A stretch of DNA of 64,000 nt from Saxidomus purpurata (Eukaryota > Mollusca > Bivalvia > Venerida > Veneridae), in assembly GCA_022818135.1 (NCBI GenBank), contig JAFMSR010000002.1, positions 28,620,327-28,684,326 on the forward strand, written 5' to 3'. A program made the translations under genes and the position numbers. Under the pieces are notes generated by a model. That model did no database searches, was not told where the DNA came from, and was given only the letters and a program-made list of their open reading frames with translations. Below, one piece after another: positions 12,815 through 24,160 of the stretch (positions are counted from its first letter, which is position 1; each line of letters starts with the position of its first letter).

Positions 12815-13199
12815 TCAGCCCTACTACGAATCCTTACCAGAATAACAGATCATGCAAATTTTCATCTAATGTACGTTAAGTAGGGAAATATGATCATGTT
12901 TGGGTCATCTATTTATAAATTCATCTTTTCAAACCATTTACGGTGTTCTACAACCAAAGTTGACTACAAAAACATCGATTTTTCAAACCTACATCATTGT
13001 GTTTACATTTACAACGGACTTTCCAAATGCCTGCTCTCGCGAGATCTCGTATGATGCAATCGCACTAATTTTTCATGTAGTTCAGAACGCTTGATATTTT
13101 CCTTTTGTTTAGTGTTTAGATGATATAAAGAACGATTGTAAATATACAATAGCATTTACCACTATGTTTTTTTTATTTCAAAAGAAATTTACTTTATTT

Positions 13200-13400
13200 T
13201 CGACGCGGAACAGACCTTGAAAGTGTTCGCGCCAAAACGCACGTGGTCATGTAAATAAATAAACTGTCCCCGTGACCTCAATCGGAACCTTCGGCGATTT
13301 CCCGCAGAGATCCCTTTCCAAAGGTTCTTGGGAATGGTCACGTGATAATTGTCAAATCGGCAAGATGGCGGCCAATTGGTGAAAATTCTGACCTGTTCGA
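13200..13400. promoter_or_regulatory. Possible CpG-richer promoter-like patch
   Basis: Locally higher in CpG than its neighbours. It contains a CACGTG E-box near 13338, a second CACGTGG near 13239 and CAAGATGGCGGCC near 13361-13373, which matches the YY1 motif found at many animal start sites. No exon could be attached on either strand, so this is only suggestive. Confidence 0.3.
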
Positions 13401-13580
13401 AACTTTCGTAAAGCTTTACGTTAAATAGATAAAATTTGATATTCAAATTTGGCAAATTAAAAGATTATGGTCTGATTAATAAAATTATTTATTGTTTTCA
13501 CTTATTGCTCATGAAATACTGAAATGCGAGCGTGTCAGATTCCTGGCACGATTATTGGTACGATTTCCCTACGGAGTAAG

Positions 13581-13627
13581 CTTCAGCGTACCCGTTCTGT
13601 CAAGCATATAAACCGGGTACGCTGAAG
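13581..13627. repeat. Perfect 14-bp stem hairpin
   Basis: CTTCAGCGTACCCG (13581-13594) and CGGGTACGCTGAAG (13614-13627) are exact reverse complements with a 19-base loop. The stem is GC-rich in an AT-rich context. Confidence 0.9.
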
Positions 13628-13804
13628 TTGTTTTAGCTAATAAAAAGTTTGCAAGTTAAGTAGTATGTCTCCAGAAACGCGGACATGACATGGCTAGAAA
13701 TATTGCGACCAAGTTTATATTGAAAATTGATACTCAAATAGGATCGGGCACTGTTAATGAGGCAAAATATCTGCAACTAAAGAGACATTAATTCTGAATA
13801 TCAG

Positions 13805-14300
13805 ATTAGCTAGTGACTGCGTGGTCGCAGACCTACATATCAAGGTTTGGCCGAAAATCCTAGCTGTGGGTTTGAAAGAAGCCATCGTAGGCCCTACACT
13901 AACAGTCATTATAAAGTTATATAACAATCGCGTGACGCCGTCTAGGTGCAGTGGTATCACATTCGCCTCAGGATCAAAGAGTCAGGGGTTCGATCACCAT
14001 TAGTGCCAAGTAGTGACACTATCCTTAGTCAAGGCAAAGATAATTCCTCATTGCCGCTCACTCTCTTCGAGATAGATTCCATCTTAAGTGAGTTTCGAGA
14101 ACGATTAAAATATGTGTTAAGTTGGCTTGGCCGGGATAGCACAATTATATTTATGAACATAGGGCTTGGATTTGGAGAAAAACACATACAATTTTGCAAG
14201 TTAAGTATTATGTCTCCAGAAACGCGGACAAGACATGGCTAGAAATATTGCGACCAGGTTTTATATTTAAAATGGATATCGGGCACTGTGAATGAGGCAG
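13805..14300 (+). repeat. Composite tRNA-derived SINE-like element, forward copy
   Basis: 13805-13930 is the reverse complement of 11950-12062 ('CCTAGCTGTGGGTTTGAAAG', 'GTAGGCCCTACACTAACAGTC'). It is followed by a tRNA-like head with box A 'TAGGTGCAGTGG' and box B 'GGGGTTCGATC', then 'CTTAGTCAAGGCAAAGATAA' and the 'TTGGCCGGGATAGC' module. The flanking phrase 'TATGTCTCCAGAAACGCGGACA(T/A)GACATGGCTAG' occurs on both sides (13663 and 14210). Confidence 0.65.
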
Positions 14301-16290
14301 AATATCTGCAACTAAAGAGATATAATTACTGACTATTTGACAATCTGGCTCCTTATCAAAAGACGTCCCATAATTTTTATACAATCTAGCTATTTGTCGA
14401 ACCTTGTTCTGATATTACGCTAAGAAATGCCTGATGCTATTTGGACAAAGACGGTTTAATATAGAGAGTGAACAGTGCAAATATGGTAAGGTTACATTAA
14501 GCTAATTGGCCCGGCTCTGTATTGCAATATACCGGTATACCGGTATAGGTTTGAATTCTATAAATACGGATTTTTTCTTTATAAAATCGCTTAAATACAG
14601 CTACCTTTTGTCATGATTTCAAGTCTTACACGTCTTGCACGACTATCTTTATTTTGAAGAACAGAATGTTAACCATGATGCAAGAAAGTCCTGGTCAAGA
14701 TACTGGATCATGTGCTGTAAACAACATATATCTGCGAGTAGAAGCGCAAGAATACCCCAGGTCACTTTTGTCTTAGCTGATACAGAGTTGGTCATAGAAT
14801 CCTGTAATATGGAAAACTAGGAAGAAAATGGCACTATATCTTAATAGGGACTACGTTTGAGTGGACCGCGGAGGAGCACAGCCTATTTGCAGGTTTAATA
14901 ACTATATCGTTGCACCACTATCCTATTGATAATAAAGCAGTGTATGAAGTTTCACTGAATTCCAGACGACAGTGGTTCCTGAGAAATAGCCCGGATAAGA
15001 ATGTTTGACGGAGTACAGGTTGATAAACTTCATCAGCTTGTCGCTGAACTTGGTGTTCGGAGTCACCAATGTGTGTACTGGTATGAAATTGCACCAATAT
15101 TGTTTCTTTCTGGTGTAAGGATTCCTCCTTTTGCTCTTTCCAACCAGTCGTAACGGAAGCACCCGGCATACACTCTATCGAGACTGCTTCTCAAATATCC
15201 AGCGCCATCCCGATGTGCTCGACTTGTTGTCAATGTTTATCATTGTTAGTGACGGAACCGGTGTGATACAAGTGGTCACCATTGACTATGTTTCTGACGG
15301 ATAAACCGTCTTTATTTTATGTTTTCAAGTGAATTACATGTATAGTGTTTTCTCAGTGAAATAAAAGTGATAATCCACAGTTTTGAAACAGTGGATTACC
15401 ATTTTTATTTTCACTGTTTTTGCTGATTGAGTTTTACTCCGCGATTTATAGTGTGACGAAGTGCAGACTTGTTTATTTAACAATTGTTTCAATTCATATC
15501 TTATAAATTGTTGTTTCAGTTTCATTGGATGATAGAGATAAATATGACTTTTTAAATACTTTTACCTGAAATAAACTTTAGCACTACTTTTGTTGCTTTA
15601 ACAGTAATTATTGAAGTAATGCGGTTCTTATTATTATGAGGGAATGAAAAAACTATGATTCCAAATTTTCCTGATTATTTTGTCAAGAAAAAATAAAAGA
15701 AAAAGAAAATTTGTTTGTTTCAGTGAAACAAACAAATATCCTCTATATATCTGGAGTACTGGTAGGTTTCTAAATTCCAAAGTCAAGATAGCTATCAGCC
15801 ATCGTTTAAAATTTATTCGCTAAAATCTTTTAAGATTTCTATTTTTTTGTTATGTTTAGAAACTATGTTAACATATACGAGAAATAAATATACTTAATCC
15901 ATAAAGTTTTTATGATCTCATAAACAAGTGAATTCAGTGAAGTTATATCTCGCGCCGAAAGAGGGCTGTGGGGAAGGGGTGGGCAAAGTGGGGCAGAGGT
16001 AGGGGGAGATGTAGAGGGGGTACACCATGTTGTCATAAACAATATAATTTGAATGGTTGATGAAGAAACATTAAGAAATGGCAAAATTATAGCCAACTTA
16101 AACTTATCATGACAAAATCTAAATACAAAATGGGGCACAACCATGTTGATACGGTTGACAAAGTTAGGTGACTTGCTGCAGTTGTCTAATTGCCATGAGA
16201 AACAAGTATGCCAAGTCTGAGGTAGATATGTTTTAGTAAATGGTATAGAAGGTATTAGCATTTACAAGAAACTTTAACCAACGCAAATGC
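14300..16290. other. Intergenic stretch without supported genes
   Basis: Frames at 14635-14820, 14918-15169 and 15863-16261 were inspected; none shows a domain, signal peptide or splice context. 15960-16020 is a G-rich patch that creates a Pro/Ser-rich antisense frame. Confidence 0.4.
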
Positions 16291-16309
16291 TGACGCCGAG
16301 GCGAGTGCA

Positions 16310-16930
16310 ATAGCCTCCGTATTCTTCAAATAGTCGAGTCAAAAAGGAGGCCCCCAGTTGGTTGGGACAGCTTTCTCAATATAATCTACATAGATACTTA
16401 AAAAATCTTCTTCTCTGAAACTAATGGTCAGAATTTAATTTAACTTGAAAAGTATGATCACTTTTTGACTTTCTACCAAAATCTCTAAAGAGAAGTTGAT
16501 CCCATAAAAATGCGGCGCCCAGAGGGGTGAGGCTGTTTCCTGTATATAATCTAAACAGAAACTTTCAACAATCTCCTTCTCAGAAATTAGTGATCAGAAT
16601 GTAATTTTATTTGACAAATTTGATCACCTTAGGACTTTCTGTCAAAACTGCTCAAATGAATTTGATCCCTTTAAAATGAGACACTCAGTAGGTGGGGCTG
16701 TTTTCTATAATATATTCTAAGTAGAAACATTCCCTGAATCTACTGATCAGAATTCTATCTTATTTGACTTATATCATTTCTCATAACCCTCTATCAAATT
16801 GCACGAGTAGGGTTGGGCTAGTTTCCCTATGTAATTTTATATAACAAATTAAAAATGTTGATTCTGAACCTATTCTGTTTGCGCATGATAGCACCCGAAG
16901 AAGCTTCCACTTTGTGAAGCTTTCTTCATG
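16310..16930. repeat. Element with three to four tandem units of about 170 bp
   Basis: The phrase 'GGGGCTGTTTTCTATATAATCTA...AGAAAC...CTTCTC...GAA...TGATCAGAAT' recurs near 16360, 16530 and 16695, each with 'TTGACTTTCT' and 'GATCCC' downstream. Copies diverge by perhaps a fifth. Borders are not clear. Confidence 0.6.
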
Positions 16931-17224
16931 TTCCTCGTCTTGGATCTGTAGCAGTTATCTGGCTGGGACAATTTCCACAAAAGGAATAGAAAGTTGTGGC
17001 GAAAGACATGTATAGTTCGTCGTTGCGTTGCCTTTTAACGACGCACTGTTGGGGTCCAGAAGAAGAAGGCCTCATGGTTATTCGTCCATCATCTGTAAGA
17101 TATATTCGTCAAAAACCATCCGATGACGGCCTGTATCACGCTCGAAAGTACATTAAGGGGACAGTAAAAATCACCGTCAAGATTTATCTTTATGCAGTAA
17201 GAGGGCACCCAATATCACAGTGTA

Positions 17225-17310
17225 GGAAACAGTCCTGACCTGGACTCGAACCCGGGACCCTTCGCTTACAAGGCAAATGCTCTCCTGGCTGAGCTAACCG
17301 GCCGATAACA
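17225..17310 (-). repeat. tRNA-derived SINE head (A and B boxes)
   Basis: The - strand reads GGCCGGTTAGCTCAGCC (A box) then GGGTTCGAGTCC (B box) at normal tRNA spacing, with an anticodon-like TGT. The acceptor arms do not pair and the T stem has a mismatch, so it is a tRNA-related repeat rather than a tRNA gene. The adjoining open frame on the + strand (16996-17238) has no recognised domain. Confidence 0.75.
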
Positions 17311-18006
17311 TATTTTCTCCCCCACCGTACCATGACATGCACATCAGGAAACAATCTTATATCCTTGTTTTTCTTATCAAATATGTTACTCAAATATTGA
17401 CCGTTAACATTGGTCGAGAAAGTAAAACTACTCTACACTTATAATTAACATTAGTTTGACATTATGTTGACAGAAATGAACTTTTGACTTAGGAAACTTA
17501 TACAACCATTCGTGAAAGACTGAAAACGCAAGAGAATTTTATTGACATTTTTCATGAGGAATTATCACATCAAAAAGTGCATTATAGAGTAAATATCTCA
17601 TTCCATTATCAGTTATACATTCTACTTGTCGTTTCATTGGCGGTTGAAAGGTTACTACCAACTTCCGGTCAAAAGCAAACTTAATATACTGCTCCCCCCC
17701 TCGCATATCAACGGCTTTCCATATATGCTATAGTTTTAAATTTCAGGCATTATCAACTGAAAACGATATAGAGAAATAACTTAAATATTACAGTTTCATC
17801 TGCAGCCATGTTTGAGCGTATCAATACATATTTAATTAATGATATGTCCGCGCCTAAAATGATACGACAATGATACTGGTGATAAAATACTTGATAACTC
17901 AATTTACTCTAACTGGTTTGTGTAGTGATAGTTTTCAATAGTGACGTTCCAAATTTAAAAGAGCCTACATTCACTGACCTATATCGTTAGTTTACGTACT
18001 AGGAAG
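17311..18006. other. 5' flank of the Shisa-like gene
   Basis: No other gene seen. The promoter of the gene starting at 18007 should lie here; no confident TATA box or other core motif stands out. Confidence 0.35.
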
Positions 18007-21000
18007 ATGGAATTATCATTTCGGGGAATGATTTTGTTTTTATGTTCGATAATTACTCTCTTCCTCTCTGTAGTAAGTATGCACATGTATTTTTCCTCAA
18101 TAATTTGTTTTGCTACATCAAGCGAAACTATATAGCTTCAAATTAACATGTCCAATTAACTTTTAAAAGTCAATATTCTTTATAAATAAATCATTTAAAA
18201 ATGAATAATGCTTGAAGACTTCCGACACGTAGTGAAACTTCGACATTTTTTACATTTTCTTTTCAGGATGGTCTTACATGTGGTCAAACAAAGTGTTTGG
18301 GTAAGAATACTAGAAGTATCATAGTTACTGTAGTTTTTATCAGTGATATTCATAACAGAAACGGGAGAACCGGTAACACTGAAACTACTTTTCTAAATGC
18401 ACAGCATGTACATAATAATAATAATAATAATGATGATAATCTCTTAATATTCAGAAGGTGGCTCATTAAGACAACACATATAAAGTACAATACATTTATA
18501 GGTGGTAAATATTATTTACAATGAGGCCTTCTTAAACATTTTTAAAACAAATTCAAAACAAGTATGAACAACACAATATGAGTAAATCTATCGTACGATG
18601 CATACAGATTACATCAAAAAATGTAGGAGCGATGACAGACATAAAAGATGATATTTCACTTTCAATATAAAGTAGGTGGCAAAAAAGTAGTTACAATTGG
18701 TCAGTTTTAAGCAGAAATGCTTATAAGCTATATTTGAATGCATTGACATTTGATAAAAGTCTTATGTCAACAGGTATTTGGTTTCAGATTTCCATACTAG
18801 AGTACTAGCTAAATGTCTTCTTGAGATAATTACTTTTAATTAGTGTTACTAGGTGTTTTGTGTGTGATATCCTTCGTGGATTTCGACCGTAATTCGTAGT
18901 CTGTATTATTTGAGAATATAATGATATCTTTGATATATGAATGTGTCAAATTATGAAAGGCTTTATAAACTATTAGAGTATAATTAGACCAGTAAAAAAT
19001 GAAAGCCATGCATTTAACGTGTTTCGTGCATCTCAGACGACCGTGTATATTTGTTAGAATTAAGTATAATTCTGGCTAATCGTTTTTGCAGTTTAGTAAT
19101 TCTATTTACATCGGTCGTGTTAGCTGTGTGCCATGTTAAACACTCATTATCAAATGTAGCTGCAATATAGGCGTCATAGAATAGTTATTTCATCTCATGG
19201 ATAAGGATATGCTGAATTAAAAGAAATAACTTTGAAACCAGTTTCGTACAAGTTTAATCTATGGGTGTTTTCCATATTAAACTTTTACCTATATGAATTC
19301 CTAGAAGATTCTGTGAATCAACATGAATTATACTAGTATTTTCAACGTACAGTTTCAGTTCATTCATGCCAGCTAGCTTTTGTCTAGAACCTATAGTAAT
19401 GCATGAAGTTTTGACAGGGTTTAATGCCATATTGTTTTTCTTACACCAGCATTTTGTAGTTATTAGATTGGTTTGAGGATTAAGTTGAATATCATTTAGA
19501 TGTTTGCCTGTATCATGCAACGTCGTATCATCAGCATACAGACCAGTTTCAGAAATCAATTCAAGGGGCAAATAATTCACATATAGTAGAAATAAAAGAG
19601 GACCAAGAATGGATCTCTGGGGAACGCCCGATGTCACCGAACAGATATCAGAACTTAAGCCGTTTACCATTATTCTTTTTAGTTCTATGTGTTCTCGATG
19701 ATGAAAACTAACAAGTTTCGAAACTGTTGAACACTATTGCACTTTACAAGGTTACATGTTCAACATAAATGAAATAAAGAAAGACCGTACAGAAAAAGCT
19801 TTTAATGGTTGGTGAAATAGCAATAGCTTGAAGTGTGTTCTGGAGAAGCATAATCAAACTTTATATAGGGGGATATTGAAAGCAGATCGGGTGGAGTTCT
19901 GATACTTGGACCTAGCAATTCTTCTCACTATGTTAAATACGAACAACCAACCTAATTAAAACTATGAGTTAATTTAAAAGTTGAATTGTGTGAGTTAGTT
20001 ACTGACCTTCCACTATAATTATAACCTATTTAATACAATGTATAAAGTAAATATGTGTGATGGGTTTGAAGTTCTGTTTCGGACGAGCAGAATTGCAGAT
20101 GTTATTGTGAGATATTATGTCATTGAAAAAGGGATAAGATGGAGTTTTTGTCACTCGGTCATTGTTCTCCCTGGACAACGAATATTCGAATATTCGCTAA
20201 TTAGTTAACGGGTTTTCCTTCAACTTGTCATACATTTATACATGTGTTTCTTGCAGTGTGTCCTATATGTTTGTTTATTATAGATGGTGAGTACTGCTGT
20301 AGTCAATCAAAGGGCGGTCCAAAAAATTGTTGCTGTAAAACTAGCACCACCGGTTTTTCTTTTCACTGCAATTCTTCAAGTGCATCAAGCTCTGGACTAC
20401 CATGGTGTAAGTATAGAGAGTCACTCTCTGACGGATAGTCAAGTTAATCTCATCGAAGTTTGGTTTCACGAGATTTATTTGTAAACAATTACGATTAGAT
20501 ACCGCGTTATGGTGGTATGATGAGATTTATTTGTAAAACATATATGATTAGATACCGCGTTATGGTGATATGATGAGATTTATTTGTAAAACATATATGA
20601 TTAGATACCGCGTTATGGTGGTATGATGAGATTTATTTGTAAAACATATATGATTAGATACCGCGTTATGGTGGTATGATGAGATTTATTTGTAAAAAAT
20701 ATGATTAGATACTGCGTTATGGTAGTATGATATGATTTTTTTTTATAAATAATTATGATTAGATACTCCATTATGGTGGTATGATGAAATTTATTTGTAA
20801 ATAATTGTGATAAGATACAACTTTGTGATGGAATATATCATGTGACGGCATGTACGTAATACACATGTATTTTTTAATCAAGATATACCGTATGGATATG
20901 AACATTTCTCCAAATTAACACGGAGACAACACGACAATAAGAAAAAGAAAAAATAATGGAACCTGGTTGAAATATTTCTAGCCATGTTTTTTGTACACGT

Positions 21001-21972
21001 ATAAAAAATCACCAGATGACCCAGGACATTTTGGAGCTGTGGTTTTTAACTTCAAAATCTCTAATGTTATTTCTCAAAACAAACAGAAATCTATGGACAT
21101 AATATCCTGGGCAAGATCCTGGGATCACCGCAAACTTAATGCCCTTCAATTTGCGACATATTGCTAAATAAGCATTGTTCTTTCTCTAGCTTTGAAAGTG
21201 TTTATCCTGTCTGTAACTGGTCAATCAAATAGCGTTTACAACAGTTCGGCGGGCAAACTAGTAGTGTTGGGGCAGTTTAGTACTCTTGTGCTTTGTATTC
21301 CCAGTAATGAACTGACACGTTTAATTTCATATTTCAATTTACTATTGAAAGAGTAGTTTTAGGACAATTTCTAAATAATTCTACATATTAAAGAGGCACT
21401 CCCTATATCTAGCAGATTTTATACTCGAAACATAGATTATGTGTTCAATGAATGTAAAATGATAAATAAATACAATTTCAAAGAAGAACGTATGGCGAAA
21501 AATGCCTTATTTTACCACAATTAAGAAATGTAGAGGCTTTTTGTAATAATCGAACCCACCCATTAATTGTACAACAACAACTCTACATAGATTATTGACT
21601 GGTTAACGGTACTGCAACATATTTTAAACCGCTGATTTTATCGATAATGAATGGGAATGCATAGCTGAAACTTTTAGGTTAAGTTATAATACTTCCAAAG
21701 ATTCATTATTTATGTTTTTGAGGTTATTTAGTTCGACATCAGTTATAGGGTATGTCCCTTTAAGACCATATTCGTACATCTTGCGAAGTGTTGTACGAGG
21801 CTTTTAGAACCCGACCCGGTAAAATTGCTTTTTGTCGAATTATAATGGACTTTCTCTATTTATTTTAGATGGAATACTAATTATTGCGTTGGTTGTGTTG
21901 GCGATTGCAGCCGCGGCAGTGGTTGCTGTTATACTGATCAGAAGGCGGAGACAACGGTTCAATCAATTTTGA
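18007..21972 (+). CDS. Small Shisa/CYYR1-like type I membrane protein, four exons
   Basis: Exons 18007-18072, 18267-18300, 20284-20406 and 21869-21972 join in frame (327 nt; GTAAGT, GTAAGA and GTAAGT donors; phases 0, 1, 1). The 108-residue product has a signal peptide (residues 1-22), then an ectodomain with eight cysteines at 27, 32, 38, 39, 49, 50, 51 and 62 (CxxxxC, YCC, CCC). A Ser-rich linker follows, then one TM helix (about 77-98, Ile/Leu/Val/Ala) and a short basic tail RRRRQRFNQF. Signal peptide, compact Cys cluster with a YCC/CC pattern, TM and short tail is the layout of the Shisa/WBP1/CYYR1 superfamily, whose members act as membrane adaptors. The protein is shorter than most, and I see no PY motif in the tail. 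An in-frame upstream acceptor at 20256 would add nine residues. The first intron exons are tiny, which is why the gene is not visible as one frame. Confidence 0.75.
18415..18436. repeat. Short (AAT)n/(GAT)n microsatellite
   Basis: About 22 bp of AAT/GAT triplets in intron 2 of the Shisa-like gene. Confidence 0.8.
18840..19740 (-). mobile_element. Non-LTR retrotransposon (LINE) reverse transcriptase fragment
   Basis: The - strand frame at 19254-19670 carries the RT block GVPQRSILGPLLFLLYVNYL and the catalytic YADDTTL box, then the thumb-side GLYADD...KCWCKKNNMALNPVKT. After a stop or frameshift near 19250 it resumes in another frame with TANTTDVNRITKLQKRLARI, typical of the region after RT in Jockey/CR1/I-like LINEs. 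Endonuclease, ORF1 and the N-terminal fingers are absent, and several stops break the frame. It is a dead 5'-truncated copy, antisense inside intron 2 of the Shisa-like gene. Confidence 0.85.
20470..20800. repeat. Minisatellite with 52-53 bp period
   Basis: Units begin with GAGATTTATTTGTAAA at 20470, 20522, 20575, 20628 and 20681, and contain 'GATTAGATACCGCGTTATGGTGGTATGAT'-type sequence; one or two further degenerate units run to about 20800. The array starts 64 bp after the exon 3 donor of the Shisa-like gene. Confidence 0.9.
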
Positions 21973-22690
21973 ATAATGCTTACCTTAACCCGGAGTCGTT
22001 AGTCATTTGAGTGTAAATGCTTCATTCAGTGCTTCCTGTGCATAAGTTAATTTTAATATATTATATTATATTTATATGATTTTACTTCTTTGTTTGATTT
22101 ACATTACTTAACCGGTTTATCCAACTTTTCACGGCTGTTTGCTTTATCCTGTATTTTGGAAATTAACTGTAGTTTGCCATTTCCACAAATTTCTTCTAAT
22201 AGTTCCATTGTGTTTAACAATTATGTATGTGAGAAACAATTCGAATTTTGATGCAAGGATCAAAGACGCCGCGCATGTTTTTGAAGCATGGCTTAAATCC
22301 CCGAAGATGGCGCTGGGAAACCCTTTTTTACAACCCTGAAAGAACTACAGTACAAAATTAAAAATGTTCAAAATATTTAAAGGTGTATTTTGTCATATTT
22401 TGTTGCTTTTGGTGATTTTTTCCCAGTAAATATCAACGAAATATACTTACAATTTCTATGAATTTTCTGATTGATATTACGGTGCCGTATGGCTATCTGA
22501 ATATATCAATGTTTTGACAGATTGTTAACACAAATCATACAAGCGAGTAAGTGATGTCCTACTGGCGCAATATTCGGTTACAAAGTTACACATTATGTAT
22601 ATAATTTGACAGAGGCGATATACACATCGTCTTATGTTCATAGAACCAGTCAACAAGTTGCCAATGTTTGCTACTTAACACATTTTTAAC
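21973..22690. other. 3' flank of the Shisa-like gene
   Basis: Contains the probable 3' UTR. No AATAAA is seen within the first few hundred bases. No other gene recognised. Confidence 0.35.
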
Positions 22691-22699
22691 CCATTCATG

Positions 22700-23150
22700 C
22701 CTAGCGTCTCATTACAAAAATCAATGCAAACCTCTATGCGCCTTCCCGAGTCAGATACAACGGTCTGCGATTATCTCTGGCACTCTCGCAGACTTCCAGG
22801 ATCTTGGTGCCAATCAAGTAAAGGTCATTTTTGAGCTCTATGGTCCCTCCCTAGTCAAATACAATGGTCTGAGACTGTCTTTTACACCCTCGCAGACTTT
22901 CAGGATCTCAGTGGCAAATGCGTTTAGACCAGTTTAGACATCTAGGAACCATTCCTAGTCAAATACAATGGTCTGCGACTGTATTTGGCACTCTAGCAGA
23001 CTTCCAGGATCTTAGTGCCAAACGAGTTAAGGTCATTTTCAATCTCTATGCACCTTCCCTTGTCAAATACAATGGTCTGCGACTGTCTCTGGCATCCTCG
23101 CAGACTTCCAGGATTCACTGTGTCAAACGAAATCATATTAGACCTTGTTT
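22700..23150. repeat. Four-unit tandem repeat with exact 104-bp spacing
   Basis: CAGACTTCCAGGAT-type blocks start at 22789, 22893, 22997 and 23101, exactly 104 bases apart. Each is preceded by 'TACAATGGTCTG(C/A)GACTGT'. Units differ by point changes but almost no indels. Overlapping open frames here are a by-product of the array. Confidence 0.9.
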
Positions 23151-23159
23151 CTTTTCAAG

Positions 23160-24160
23160 AACACGATATAGCTTCTGCGGACCCGCGTAAGCGGCGGGAG
23201 TTTTCTCCTCGAAATAGTATTGTTTTAAGATGCGGTCCTTTTCCGTATCATCCATGATGTATGGTCAGACATGTTCAACGTCCCAGGCACGAGTGAAACG
23301 TTCGCGACTCTTTTTATCGAGTCGGATTCAATCGCGTCATTGTTTCACTCCTCATTGGTTAATTCAGCTCATTCAAAAGGACAACTCTTGTCAACATAAA
23401 ACTCGAGTGACTGTCACAATTATTTCCCTTAGACCATATGAGCACATATGCCGGTACATACGATGTAGGGGAAGTAACTCTTATGTGCAAAATTTTCGGG
23501 TATGTGCAAAATTTAGGGGGGGCACTCCATTTTATACTACTATTCTATGGGAAAAGAGTTCGTGTAGTCATACCTTAACTGGTTATTTTAGTTACCAAGG
23601 ACATGATAGGCAAAACGATTTATAACCATAGCCCTTCCCACAATTTAATGACTACAGGTCGGTTTATAGGAAGCATATTTTAATAACCTGTGCAAATATA
23701 ATTTACACCGGGTCTAAATATCGTGAAAAAAAGCCAGATTACCAGCGATTCCCTCCCTGTACCGTTAACCGAAGCATTACATACACTCAAACAATATGGC
23801 GAAAGACGATTATGTATGTCGGAAAATGGTATGACGTATACATTTTACATAACTTTCATTGGCTGATACATTGTTTTGTTTACAAATAATTAAAGGGCTT
23901 GTGTACTCATTAGTTGGGTGAAACGGGTTTTTTACAGTTTCTTTTACTTTAATAGGTAGTAAGTAAAATAGGTTTTTATTGAGTTTTCATGACGCCATGT
24001 ATTTAACAAATCTGAATGTTTTAACTTAGCAAAACATCCTCAGAAACTAATTTTCTGAGCTATGATGAATTTGGTCGTAAGGTCCGTAAACAAAGCTATA
24101 AAAACCCCGTAGCCTACAAGTTTATGGAATATGCCACATGCCAAATATCTAAGCTCTAGG
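23160..24160. other. Intergenic stretch, no supported gene
   Basis: The 131-codon frame at 23230-23625 has no recognisable domain or splice context. Nothing else identified. Confidence 0.35.

Noticed and set aside
15863..16261. 132-codon antisense frame
   Set aside because: Composition-driven by a G-rich patch on the + strand; no family resemblance or splice sites.
16996..17238. 80-codon frame beside the SINE
   Set aside because: Looks mildly protein-like, but the end overlaps the repeat and no exon boundaries or domain could be found.
22668..23257. Overlapping frames with repeated SLVKYNGLRLS-type peptides
   Set aside because: They are translations of the 104-bp tandem array.
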